Shown here: piece after piece, positions 20,367-26,548 of the stretch
Layout: every line of letters begins with the position of its first letter
How positions within the stretch are numbered: the stretch's first letter is position 1
NCBI GenBank assembly: GCA_965653225.1
Contig: CBFGZI010000046.1
Coordinates: forward strand, 1-26,548
Source: JALZDI01 sp965653225
Lineage (GTDB): Bacteria > Actinomycetota > Actinomycetes > Propionibacteriales > Nocardioidaceae
DNA length: 26,548 nucleotides
Reading direction: 5' to 3'
Position numbers and translations under genes: made by a program
The notes under the pieces: generated by a model
Told to the model about the DNA's origin: nothing
The model's database searches: none
The model's input: the letters and a program-made list of their open reading frames with translations, nothing else

Positions 20367-20963
20367 TCAGGCGATGGCGCGGTCGATCTTGGCGTGGTAG
20401 CGCTGGCCGGCCTTGCCGCCCACCATCGAGGCCAACAGGGTGCCTAGGACGACGGCGACCAGGGTGATGACCCCACCCACGGTCAGCGTGTTGGTCGGGA
20501 TCGGCACCGCCGGCAGGTTGGCCCGCTGGAAGACGTCGTACTGAGTGCCGAAGATGGCGCCGAGCACGGCGACAAGGATCGTGACGAGAAGTCCGAGTAT
20601 CCACACGCCGAGGCCCTGTCGTCCGCCGTCGAAGCGCGACATGCGCCCCGCGACATAGCCACCGGCGAAGTAGCCGATCATCAGAATGACGAGAAGAGCG
20701 ATCGCGCCGGCGAGCCCGAGAGTCCTGGCCTGCTCCTCCGCCTGGTTCTGGGTGACGTCCAGCGTCGTGCCGGCAGCCGTTGCGCCTGCGCCGACGATGC
20801 CTGCCAGCAGCACGGACAGCGCGATGGCGACCAGCCAGCCGAAGAATGCCGCGGAGAAGGTGAACCCGCCGTAGCGCTCCTTCGGTGCCTCGGTGTAGAC
20901 GGGGCCGGTGTCCGGGTCGTGCACCGTGTCGTGGTGTTCCTCATGAGTCTTGCGCCCGAACAC
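20367..20963 (-). CDS. Four-span membrane protein of the stress operon
   Basis: A 198-residue membrane protein. A cytoplasmic-looking His/Asp-rich start (RKTHEEHHDTVHDPDTGPVY) precedes four transmembrane segments at about residues 33-55 (FFGWLVAIALSVLLAGIV), 83-105 (LAGAIALLVILMIGYFAGGY), 118-140 and 160-182. The second and fourth carry Gly-rich packing motifs. It resembles YrzE-like small membrane proteins; function unknown. GTG 20963 has AAGGAGG upstream. It follows the DUF3618 gene by 15 bases as the last gene of a three-gene operon. Confidence 0.8.
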   Translation of the reverse strand: MFGRKTHEEHHDTVHDPDTGPVYTEAPKERYGGFTFSAAFFGWLVAIALSVLLAGIVGAGATAAGTTLDVTQNQAEEQARTLGLAGAIALLVILMIGYFAGGYVAGRMSRFDGGRQGLGVWILGLLVTILVAVLGAIFGTQYDVFQRANLPAVPIPTNTLTVGGVITLVAVVLGTLLASMVGGKAGQRYHAKIDRAIA

Positions 20964-20978
20964 GGCCGCCTCCTTATG

Positions 20979-21323
20979 TCAACTGTTACGTCGCCAGACT
21001 ACAGCGACGACGACGAGCGCTGCGACTCCCGCAGCCACTCCGAAAGCGAGGGTGGGGCGCTCACGGTACAGCCTCCGGCCGGCCTGCTGCGCCCGGTGTG
21101 CCTTGGTCTTGGAGACCGCCCGCACATGGGTGGCGGCGGCCTCGCTCCGGGCCTTGGCGTGCTCGAACCGCTCCTTGGCCTGAGCCTTGGGGTCGAGCTT
21201 GTGGGCGAGCGCGTCGGCCGTGCGTCCGAGCTGCGCTCGTGTGCGCTCGATGTCCTGCTGGATCTCATCCGGTGTCGTGCCGGTCGTGGTGCCGCGAGGG
21301 TCGGGCTGCTCGCTGGCGTTCAT
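20979..21323 (-). CDS. DUF3618-type membrane-tail protein
   Basis: A 114-residue protein. Residues about 15-60 hold the DUF3618 signature (TPDEIQQDIERTRAQLGRTA, then ADALAHKLDPKAQAK). A helical middle (ARSEAAATHVRAVSK) leads to a single C-terminal transmembrane helix (PTLAFGVAAGVAALVVVAVV) and a short basic end WRRNS, so it is tail-anchored. DUF3618 proteins usually accompany actinobacterial holin-like genes, as here. ATG 21323 overlaps the holin-like stop codon (ATGA), showing translational coupling. Confidence 0.88.
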   Translation of the reverse strand: MNASEQPDPRGTTTGTTPDEIQQDIERTRAQLGRTADALAHKLDPKAQAKERFEHAKARSEAAATHVRAVSKTKAHRAQQAGRRLYRERPTLAFGVAAGVAALVVVAVVWRRNS

Positions 21324-21748
21324 GAGTGGTTGCCCTTCTTGATCGGCTGCTTCACGGCCTGGACGTCGCGCGGCAGGTTGTCGATGGTCTGCTCGGGCTT
21401 GGGCGGAGTCGCCCGCTGGACCTGGTTCTTGCCGACGAGCGCGGCGACGCCGGCCGCCGCGAACAGCACCAGGGTCACCACCAGGGCCGCGAGCCAGGGT
21501 GAGATCGCCAAAGACAGGGCCAGGATCGCGGTGGTGATGAGGCAGGCGCCGCCGAAGAAGGCCAGCAGGCCGGCCCCGCTGAACAGGCCGATACCGAGCC
21601 CGGCGTGCTTGCCCTTCTCCTGCAGCTCCGCCTTGGCGAGCGCCATCTCCTCGCGCACCAGCTGCGCGGTCTGCTGGGACAGGTCGTGCACCAGCGCACC
21701 GACCGTCTGGTCCTCCGGGTGCTGCGGCTCCCTGACGTCGGTCACCAC
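21320..21748 (-). CDS. Actinobacterial holin-X-like (phage holin superfamily) membrane protein
   Basis: A 142-residue protein with an N-terminal cytoplasmic helix (GALVHDLSQQTAQLVREEMA, then LAKAELQEKGKHAG) typical of the Act-Hol/phage-holin-3-6 family. Two transmembrane hairpin segments follow (LGIGLFSGAGLLAFFGGACLI, of which about residues 55-90, and LAALVVTLVLFAAAGVAALV), then a basic, Pro-containing tail. Despite the name, such chromosomal genes are not phage lysis genes and are usually stress-associated. GTG 21748 is favoured because AAGGA lies seven bases upstream; GTG 21754 and 21745 are alternatives. It heads the operon with DUF3618 and the four-span protein behind a SigB-type promoter. 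Confidence 0.85.
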   Translation of the reverse strand: MVTDVREPQHPEDQTVGALVHDLSQQTAQLVREEMALAKAELQEKGKHAGLGIGLFSGAGLLAFFGGACLITTAILALSLAISPWLAALVVTLVLFAAAGVAALVGKNQVQRATPPKPEQTIDNLPRDVQAVKQPIKKGNHS

Positions 21749-21811
21749 GATCACATCCTTCGCACGTCCTGGACGAGGCGATAGGTCTCGTTGTGCGCCT
21801 CACCTGCGGCT

Positions 21812-21836
21812 TTACCCGCGTTCCGCGGCGCTAACC
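21812..21836 (-). promoter_or_regulatory. SigB/SigF-type promoter for the holin/DUF3618 operon
   Basis: On the minus strand GGTT, a 15-base spacer and GGGTAA fit the stress-sigma pattern. It is 63 bases upstream of the operon start and its -35 overlaps the hairpin at the end of the upstream gene. Confidence 0.6.
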
Positions 21837-21847
21837 CGAAACGGGTT
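21833..21847. terminator. Short hairpin at the end of the YihY/BrkB gene
   Basis: AACCCG-AAA-CGGGTT is a perfect 6-bp stem that begins at the gene's stop codon. It is short for a terminator and overlaps the next operon's -35 element, so it may be either. Confidence 0.35.
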
Positions 21848-22929
21848 CAGCCTCCGGACGCTCCGCTGTTGGGCTCGGACCCCTCCCGCAGCTTGCGGGC
21901 CTCGGCGACCTGCTTGGCCGCCTTCTCCGCGTCCTTCACGCTCTTGGTGGTGTCGCGGGGCGGCAGCTGGATGGTCTCCTCCGCCGCGATGCCGGCCTGC
22001 AGCTCGCGGCCGCGTTCCATCTCGGCGTCGAGCTCGGCTCCGAACAGCAGCGCGAGGTTGGTGATCCACAGCCACAGCAGGAAGACGATGGCGCCGGCGA
22101 GCGAGCCGTAGGTCTTGTTGTAGCTGCCGAAGTTGGCGACGTAGAAGCCGAACGCGGCCGAGGCCACGACCCAGGTGAGGATCCCGACGACCGCCCCGAC
22201 GCTGAGCCAGCGGAACTTCGGCTGCCGGACGTTGGGCGTGAAGTGGTACAGGATCGCCACCATCATCATCACGATCAGCAGCAGCACCGGCCACTTGGCG
22301 ATTCCCCACACGGTGACCGAGAGGTCGCTGAGCCCGATGGCGCCGCCGACGGTCTCGGCGACCGGCCCGCTGATGACCAGGGCCAGTGCGGTCGCGGCGG
22401 CCATGACCAGCAGGACCAGGGTGACGAGCAGCATGACCGGGCGGAGCTTCCACACCGGCCGGCCCTCGTCGATCTCGTAGATCCTGTTCATCGCCCGGCC
22501 GAAGGAGTTGACGTAGCCGGACGCCGACCAGACGGACAGCAGCAGCCCGATGACGAGGGTGAAGCCGGCCGACGGGCTCGCCGTCAGCTGGATGATGACT
22601 GGCTGGACCGTGTTGGTCATCGAGCCGGCGACGCCCAGGTCGTTCAGCATGTTGAGCACGGTTGAGGTGGTCTCCTGCGCCTGGCCGACCAGGCCGAGGA
22701 TCGAGACCAAGGCCAGGATGGCCGGGAACAGCGACAGCACGGCGTAGTAGGTCAGGCCGGCGGCCACGTCCGTGCACTCGTCGTCCATGAACTCGCGCAC
22801 GGTGCTCTTGAGGATGAACTTGCGCGTGGGCCGGGTCAGGTCGGTGGGGGCCTTCGGCTTGCGCGGGTCGTCGGGGTCGGGCGCCGTGTTCGCCTTCTCC
22901 TGGCTCGCGCTGCTGTCCCGGTCGGTCAT
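21847..22929 (-). CDS. YihY/BrkB-family integral membrane protein
   Basis: A 360-residue inner-membrane protein. A hydrophilic N-terminus (about 1-45) precedes the family signature DDECTDVAAGLTYYAVLSLFPA. Six transmembrane segments run to about residue 290, including SVWSASGYVNSFGRAMNRIYE and the closing FLLWLWITNLALLFGAELDAE motif. The C-terminal tail (about 310-360) is charged and helical. Formerly annotated as ribonuclease BN, the family is not a nuclease; real RNase Z is at 10364-11278. GAAGGAAGG precedes ATG 22929. A SigB-type promoter lies 51 bases upstream. Confidence 0.93.
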   Translation of the reverse strand: MTDRDSSASQEKANTAPDPDDPRKPKAPTDLTRPTRKFILKSTVREFMDDECTDVAAGLTYYAVLSLFPAILALVSILGLVGQAQETTSTVLNMLNDLGVAGSMTNTVQPVIIQLTASPSAGFTLVIGLLLSVWSASGYVNSFGRAMNRIYEIDEGRPVWKLRPVMLLVTLVLLVMAAATALALVISGPVAETVGGAIGLSDLSVTVWGIAKWPVLLLIVMMMVAILYHFTPNVRQPKFRWLSVGAVVGILTWVVASAAFGFYVANFGSYNKTYGSLAGAIVFLLWLWITNLALLFGAELDAEMERGRELQAGIAAEETIQLPPRDTTKSVKDAEKAAKQVAEARKLREGSEPNSGASGG

Positions 22930-22979
22930 CGGCCTTCCTTCACCCATCTCGGTCGATGTGACGTCATGTCCATCTTGCG

Positions 22980-23004
22980 ATACCCGCGCGTGGCGCGGTC
23001 ATGC
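22980..23004 (-). promoter_or_regulatory. SigB/SigF-type promoter candidate for YihY/BrkB gene
   Basis: On the minus strand a perfect GGGTAT -10 follows GCAT after a 15-base spacer; the -35 differs from GNTT at one position. It lies in the gap between selB and the YihY gene. Confidence 0.5.
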
Positions 23005-23042
23005 CCGTATGCCCTGGCCGCGATCCGGCCGGGATGTTCGCG

Positions 23043-24803
23043 CTATGTGGCGCCACCGTTGACGCGTCGCCGGTCGTCGGGCAGCCGCGTCGTCAGACCC
23101 CGCCGGTCCAGCAGGTCGAGAAGCGGCAGCACCACCCGACGGGTCGTGCCCAGGTGTACGCGCGCCTGGCTCGCGGTGAACGGCTGCGGCAGCGCGGCCA
23201 GCGCCTCGACGGCCCGGTCATCCGATCGCGGCGGCAGCACCACCGACTCACTGAGCCGCAGTAGCCGGCCCGCCTTCTCCGCCGCCGCGAGCGCCCGCCG
23301 ATGCAGACCCAGCTCGGCCAGTCGGGCGGCCTCGGGCGCGCGGAAGGGCTGGTCGACCATCTCCTCCTCCAGCCTGCTCAGCGCAGCCTCGACCTCAGGC
23401 GGAAGCTGCTGGCCCCGGCTCAGGATGCGGCCGTCCCGAAGGCGCATCCCCTCGGGAAGCAGGGGCGGCACCAGCCCAGGGACCGGCAGGTCGAGCGCCT
23501 GCGCGGCGGCACGCACCGGAAGCCCGGCCGACAGCGGGTGCTGACGCTCATGGGTCTGCACCACCTCGGCCAGCCGCCTGGAAAGGTCGGCCACCCGCCC
23601 GCGTTCGAGCAGCCAGCCGTCCGCTTCCACGGCGAGGGCCCCGGCGCCCTCGAGCGGTACGCCGATGCGGCGCAGCAGCGACGCCTGCACGACACCACGG
23701 CGCTGCAGCTCGTCGCGCAGGTCAGGCAGGTCCGCGACGGCGGCGAGCCGTTCGCTGCGCCGGCGGGCGGCGCCCCGGCGCCGGATCGACGGCGGCGCGG
23801 GGTCCACCACCAGCGCTCCCCAGATGCGTGCGGTGCCGGTGTCGCGCAGCAGGGCGCGGTCGGCCACCCGCAGCGGGAGCGGGCGTTCCAGGGTGAGGCG
23901 CGCATGCCGGTCGCCGAGTGGACGGCAGTGGCAGCCGACCGCGGTCGCGCCGATGTGCAGCACGGGGCGCTCCGGAGGCGGGCCGCTGACGTCGGAGAGA
24001 CGAATGTCGACCACGTCTGCGTAGCGCCAGGCCTGTGGCGCGACCAGCACCGACCCCCGGTGCAGGTCGTCGGGAACGCCCCCGCCGAGCCGAAGGGCCA
24101 CGCGGGCGACACCGCGCACGCGGTCCACCTCGCGGCCGAGTGTCTGTACACCGCGCACGCGCACCTGGTCGTCCCCGTGCGCGAGTGTGTCGCCGACGGC
24201 GAGCGTGCCCTCCTGCAGCGTTCCCGTCACCACGGTGCCGGCCCCGCGGACGGAGAAGCAGCGGTCGACCCACAGCCGCACGTCCGCGGACGGGTCGGCC
24301 GGGGGGAGCGAGCCGAGCATGTCGACGAGGGCGCCACGAAGCTCAGGCAGCCCGCACCCGGTGTGCCCGCTCACCGCGACCACCTCGGCGCTCCCGAGGC
24401 CGGCGCGGCTCGTCTCGGCGCGAGCCCGCTCCATCATCGGCCCGGGGTCTGCCAGGTCGCTTCTCGTCACGGCGACCACCCCATGAGCGACCCCGAACGC
24501 CTCCAGCGCCCGCAGGTGCTCAGCGGCCTGCGGCATCCAGTCGTCGTCGGCGGCGACGACGAACAACACGGCCGGCACCGGCCCGACACCGGTCAGCATC
24601 GTGGGGACGAACCGCTCGTGCCCAGGCACGTCGACGAAGGCGACCTCACCGGCGCCCGGCAGCGTCGTCCAGCAGTAGCCGAGCTCGATGGACAGGCCGC
24701 GCCGGTGCTCCTCGTCGAGCCGGTCCGGGTCGCTGCCGGTCAGCGCCCGCACCAGCGTCGACTTCCCGTGGTCGACGTGTCCGGCGGTGGCGACGACGTG
24801 CAT
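23043..24803 (-). CDS. selB: Selenocysteine-specific elongation factor SelB
   Basis: A 586-residue translational GTPase that carries Sec-tRNA to ribosomes paused at UGA next to a SECIS hairpin. GTPase motifs are GHVDHGKST (8-16), DVPGHE (58-63) and TRSD (113-116, an Arg variant of TKxD). Domains II and III follow (SVRGAGTVVTGTLQEGTL, later VGCHCRPLGDRHARLTLERP). The last 200 residues contain the winged helices that bind SECIS RNA (PFRAPEAARLAELGLHRR; PFTASQARVHLGTTRRVVLP). The start lies five bases after the selA stop, so the two are coupled; it has no strong ribosome binding site of its own. Confidence 0.96.
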   Translation of the reverse strand: MHVVATAGHVDHGKSTLVRALTGSDPDRLDEEHRRGLSIELGYCWTTLPGAGEVAFVDVPGHERFVPTMLTGVGPVPAVLFVVAADDDWMPQAAEHLRALEAFGVAHGVVAVTRSDLADPGPMMERARAETSRAGLGSAEVVAVSGHTGCGLPELRGALVDMLGSLPPADPSADVRLWVDRCFSVRGAGTVVTGTLQEGTLAVGDTLAHGDDQVRVRGVQTLGREVDRVRGVARVALRLGGGVPDDLHRGSVLVAPQAWRYADVVDIRLSDVSGPPPERPVLHIGATAVGCHCRPLGDRHARLTLERPLPLRVADRALLRDTGTARIWGALVVDPAPPSIRRRGAARRRSERLAAVADLPDLRDELQRRGVVQASLLRRIGVPLEGAGALAVEADGWLLERGRVADLSRRLAEVVQTHERQHPLSAGLPVRAAAQALDLPVPGLVPPLLPEGMRLRDGRILSRGQQLPPEVEAALSRLEEEMVDQPFRAPEAARLAELGLHRRALAAAEKAGRLLRLSESVVLPPRSDDRAVEALAALPQPFTASQARVHLGTTRRVVLPLLDLLDRRGLTTRLPDDRRRVNGGAT

Positions 24804-24808
24804 GGCGG

Positions 24809-26122
24809 TCAGCCCGCGGCGGCCGCTTGCACGGCATGCAGCAGGGTGGCGTCATCGCCGGGGTCGACCGCGAGCAGGTCGAGCAGTAGCCGATGCCGGG
24901 TGAGCCGCCCGACGACGGCAGGGTCCTGCCGGCGCAGCCGCTCGGCGTACGCGGAAGGAAGGGACACGGCTGCGCTCTCGATGGAGACCTCCGGTGCGCC
25001 TCCGCCGCCCACGCACGCGGTCGACGGAACCGCGGTGGCGTCGACACCGCTCTCGTCGAGCCGCCGGGCAAGGGCCCCGGCACGCGCGTGGAGCTCGGCC
25101 GGGTCGGAGTCGAGGGCGCGGCGTACGGGGGGGACCGGGCCGCGCAGCGTCGCCTCCAGCGCGGCCAGGGTCAGCTTGTCCACGCGCATGGCCCGCGCGA
25201 CCGGGTGGCGACGCAGCCGCTCGACGAGCTCGGCCCGGCCGAGCATGAGACCGCACTGGGGCCCGCCGAGCAGCTTGTCGCCGGACGCGGTCACCAGGTC
25301 GGCGCCCTGCGCGAGCACGCTGTCGGCGTCGGGCTCGTCGGGCAGCCGTGGGTGCGGTGCCATGAGCCCCGAGCCGATGTCGGCGACGACCGGCACCCCG
25401 AGCCCGGTGAGCTCCCCGACCGGCACCGCCGAGGTGAAGCCGGACACCACGAAGTTGGACGGGTGCACCTTGAGCACGAACCCGGTGTCGTCGCCGACCG
25501 CGCCCGCGTAGTCCTCCCGACGTACGCGGTTGGTCGTGCCCACCTCGCGCAGCCGCACGCCCGCACCGGTCAGCAGCTCGGGGATCCGGAAGCCGTCGCC
25601 GATCTCGACCAGCTCCCCGCGGGCGACCACGACCTCCCGGCCCGCGTACGCGCAGGCGAGCAGCGCGAGTGCCGCGGCGCCGTTGTTGACCACGTGCGCG
25701 GCCTCGGCGGCCGGTACCGCGGCCAGCAGGGCGGCGGTGGCTCCGGCACCGCGGGCGCCGCGCCGGCCGGTCTGCAGGTCGAGCTCGACGTCGGTGGTGC
25801 CGGCCGCGAGCCCCAGCGCCTGCACCGCCGCCGCGGACAGCGGGGCGCGACCGAGGTTGGTGTGCACCACGACCCCCGTCGCGTTGACGACGCGGGTCAG
25901 GGTGGTGGCCGTGGCCGGCAGCGACTCCAGCACGGCCGACACGACCTCGCCGGGCTCGAGCTCTCCCCGGCGGACGCGCTCCTGGCACGCGTGCACCGCG
26001 TCCTTGACCAGGGCGGAGCCGAGGATCGCGGCGGCCTCCCGCAGCTTGGGCTCGGCGAGGAGCCGGTCGGTGCGAGGCACCGCACGACGGGGGTCCGGCG
26101 GACCGGACGATCGACCGGGCAA
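24809..26122 (-). CDS. selA: L-seryl-tRNA(Sec) selenium transferase SelA
   Basis: A 437-residue PLP enzyme that converts Ser-tRNA(Sec) to Sec-tRNA(Sec) using selenophosphate. RRAVPRTDRLLAEPKL near the start, NATGVVVHTNLGRAPLS (80-96), EVGTTNRV and the PLP lysine Lys283 in SGDKLLGGPQCG are all family hallmarks. Length is normal. The start is TTG at 26122: it follows AAGGGG by six bases, and the frame is closed by a stop just upstream. It lies 48 bases downstream of tRNA-Sec on the same strand and five bases upstream of selB, so the cassette reads tRNA-Sec, selA, selB. Selenophosphate must come from selD outside the window. Confidence 0.96.
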   Translation of the reverse strand: MPGRSSGPPDPRRAVPRTDRLLAEPKLREAAAILGSALVKDAVHACQERVRRGELEPGEVVSAVLESLPATATTLTRVVNATGVVVHTNLGRAPLSAAAVQALGLAAGTTDVELDLQTGRRGARGAGATAALLAAVPAAEAAHVVNNGAAALALLACAYAGREVVVARGELVEIGDGFRIPELLTGAGVRLREVGTTNRVRREDYAGAVGDDTGFVLKVHPSNFVVSGFTSAVPVGELTGLGVPVVADIGSGLMAPHPRLPDEPDADSVLAQGADLVTASGDKLLGGPQCGLMLGRAELVERLRRHPVARAMRVDKLTLAALEATLRGPVPPVRRALDSDPAELHARAGALARRLDESGVDATAVPSTACVGGGGAPEVSIESAAVSLPSAYAERLRRQDPAVVGRLTRHRLLLDLLAVDPGDDATLLHAVQAAAAG

Positions 26123-26170
26123 CCACGACCCCTTTCAGACAGCACTTCCGGTGACATCGCCGGCGACGAC

Positions 26171-26265
26171 TGGCGGAGGCGGACGGGAATCGAACCCGCC
26201 TGACCGAGCTACTCGGCCACAACGGTTTTGAAGACCGCGCCCGTCACCAGACGAGGTACGCCTCC
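26171..26265 (-). tRNA. selC: tRNA-Sec (anticodon UCA)
   Basis: A 95-base tRNA with encoded CCA. The acceptor has seven clean pairs (GGAGGCG with CGCCTCC); the eighth position is a U-C mismatch. The D stem has six pairs (CTCGTC with GACGGG) and a four-base loop, as is specific to tRNA-Sec. The anticodon loop CTTCAAA places UCA at 26231-26229. A long variable arm GGCCGAG-TAG-CTCGGTC and a T arm with loop TTCGATT complete the fold. The extra-long acceptor/T stack and D stem distinguish it from tRNA-Ser. Confidence 0.97.
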
Positions 26266-26272
26266 GACGCCG

Positions 26273-26278
26273 ATGCTA
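26273..26278 (-). promoter_or_regulatory. Candidate -10 of the tRNA-Sec/selAB promoter
   Basis: TAGCAT on the minus strand ends seven bases before the mature 5' end of tRNA-Sec and fits TANNNT. No good -35 is visible. Confidence 0.35.
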
Positions 26279-26352
26279 GAGGGCGTGGCCAGCACGCGCG
26301 GATTCGGTTACACAGGGTCTTAGGGGCGCGGGGACGAGGAGGGGGGTGCGGA

Positions 26353-26548
26353 GTGGGCGTGCGCACGTTCCTCGAGGGCTGGCCGGTGTACCGTCAGCTG
26401 ACCGGAGAGGACCCGCTGGGGCGGGGTGACTCCGTGCGTTCCCGGTGGTCGGAGTCCGTCCGGCCGCGGACCGAGGACGCCGACCGCGTGGTCGACTCGG
26501 TGTGTCCGTACTGCGCCGTCGGCTGCGGCCAGAAGATCTACGTCAAGG
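26353..26548 (+). CDS. Formate dehydrogenase alpha subunit, 5' part (runs off window)
   Basis: The first 65 codons of a molybdopterin oxidoreductase are present. The N-terminus MGVRTFLEGWPVYRQLTG and DPLGRGDSVRSRW match actinobacterial FDH-N-like alpha subunits, and SVCPYCAVGCGQKIYVK contains the first three Cys of the N-terminal 4Fe-4S site. No Tat signal is present, suggesting a cytoplasmic enzyme. GTG 26353 follows GAGGAGG by about ten bases; GTG 26359 is too distant. In relatives the active-site residue is selenocysteine, read by the adjacent selA/selB/tRNA-Sec products; that codon and its SECIS lie beyond the window. Confidence 0.93.
   Translation, partial: MGVRTFLEGWPVYRQLTGEDPLGRGDSVRSRWSESVRPRTEDADRVVDSVCPYCAVGCGQKIYVK

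Noticed and set aside
21320..21748. Prophage remnant suggested by the holin-like gene
   Set aside because: No integrase, endolysin, structural gene or att repeat is nearby; holin-X genes with DUF3618 are ordinary actinobacterial chromosomal genes.
21847..22929. Ribonuclease BN annotation for the YihY protein
   Set aside because: The family is integral membrane and carries no nuclease motif; the RNase Z gene at 10364-11278 has the metal-binding site.

Overview
The window is high-GC DNA with strong GC3 bias, GTG and TTG starts, and actinobacterial hallmark families: ANTAR regulators, actinobacterial-type holin, DUF3618, class F sortase, mycothiol-type TIGR03086 proteins and a ydaO riboswitch ahead of NlpC/P60 genes. 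It is chromosomal DNA of an actinomycete. Genus cannot be fixed from the sequence. No insertion sequence, prophage, CRISPR array, rRNA or plasmid origin was seen.

Layout. 1-2.5 kb: a VOC-fold protein diverges from an ECF sigma factor with a SnoaL-like tail, which is translationally coupled to a TIGR03086 protein; a small hypothetical gene follows. 2.5-7.7 kb: a GAF-ANTAR regulator, a coiled-coil protein, and two paralogous secreted NlpC/P60 hydrolases. Each hydrolase sits behind its own c-di-AMP (ydaO/yuaA) riboswitch, and the second is followed by a haloalkane dehalogenase. 7.7-9.8 kb: a repeat-rich secreted, membrane-anchored protein overlapping a class F sortase. 9.7-15.8 kb: two small proteins, RNase Z, an SDR, a SRPBCC protein coupled to a phytoene-desaturase-like FAD oxidoreductase, and a FUSC-type membrane protein. 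15.8-18.5 kb: a Vms1/baeRF-like protein with a small membrane partner, divergent from a SigB/SigF-type stress sigma factor. 18.5-23 kb: a zinc alcohol dehydrogenase with a 42-residue membrane protein, an acidic small protein, a holin/DUF3618/membrane-protein operon and a YihY/BrkB protein. 23-26.5 kb: a selenocysteine cassette (selB, selA, tRNA-Sec) divergent from the 5' end of a formate dehydrogenase alpha-subunit gene that runs off the window.

Two regulatory themes stand out. First, the riboswitch-hydrolase unit is duplicated, with the same spacing and a conserved hairpin over the ribosome binding site. Second, close matches to the actinobacterial SigB/SigF promoter (GNTT, 15-base spacer, GGGTA) occur upstream of the stress sigma gene itself and of the envelope/stress genes beside it, suggesting a clustered local regulon. 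The Sec genes beside fdh give a compact, self-contained module for making and inserting selenocysteine, although selD is not in the window.
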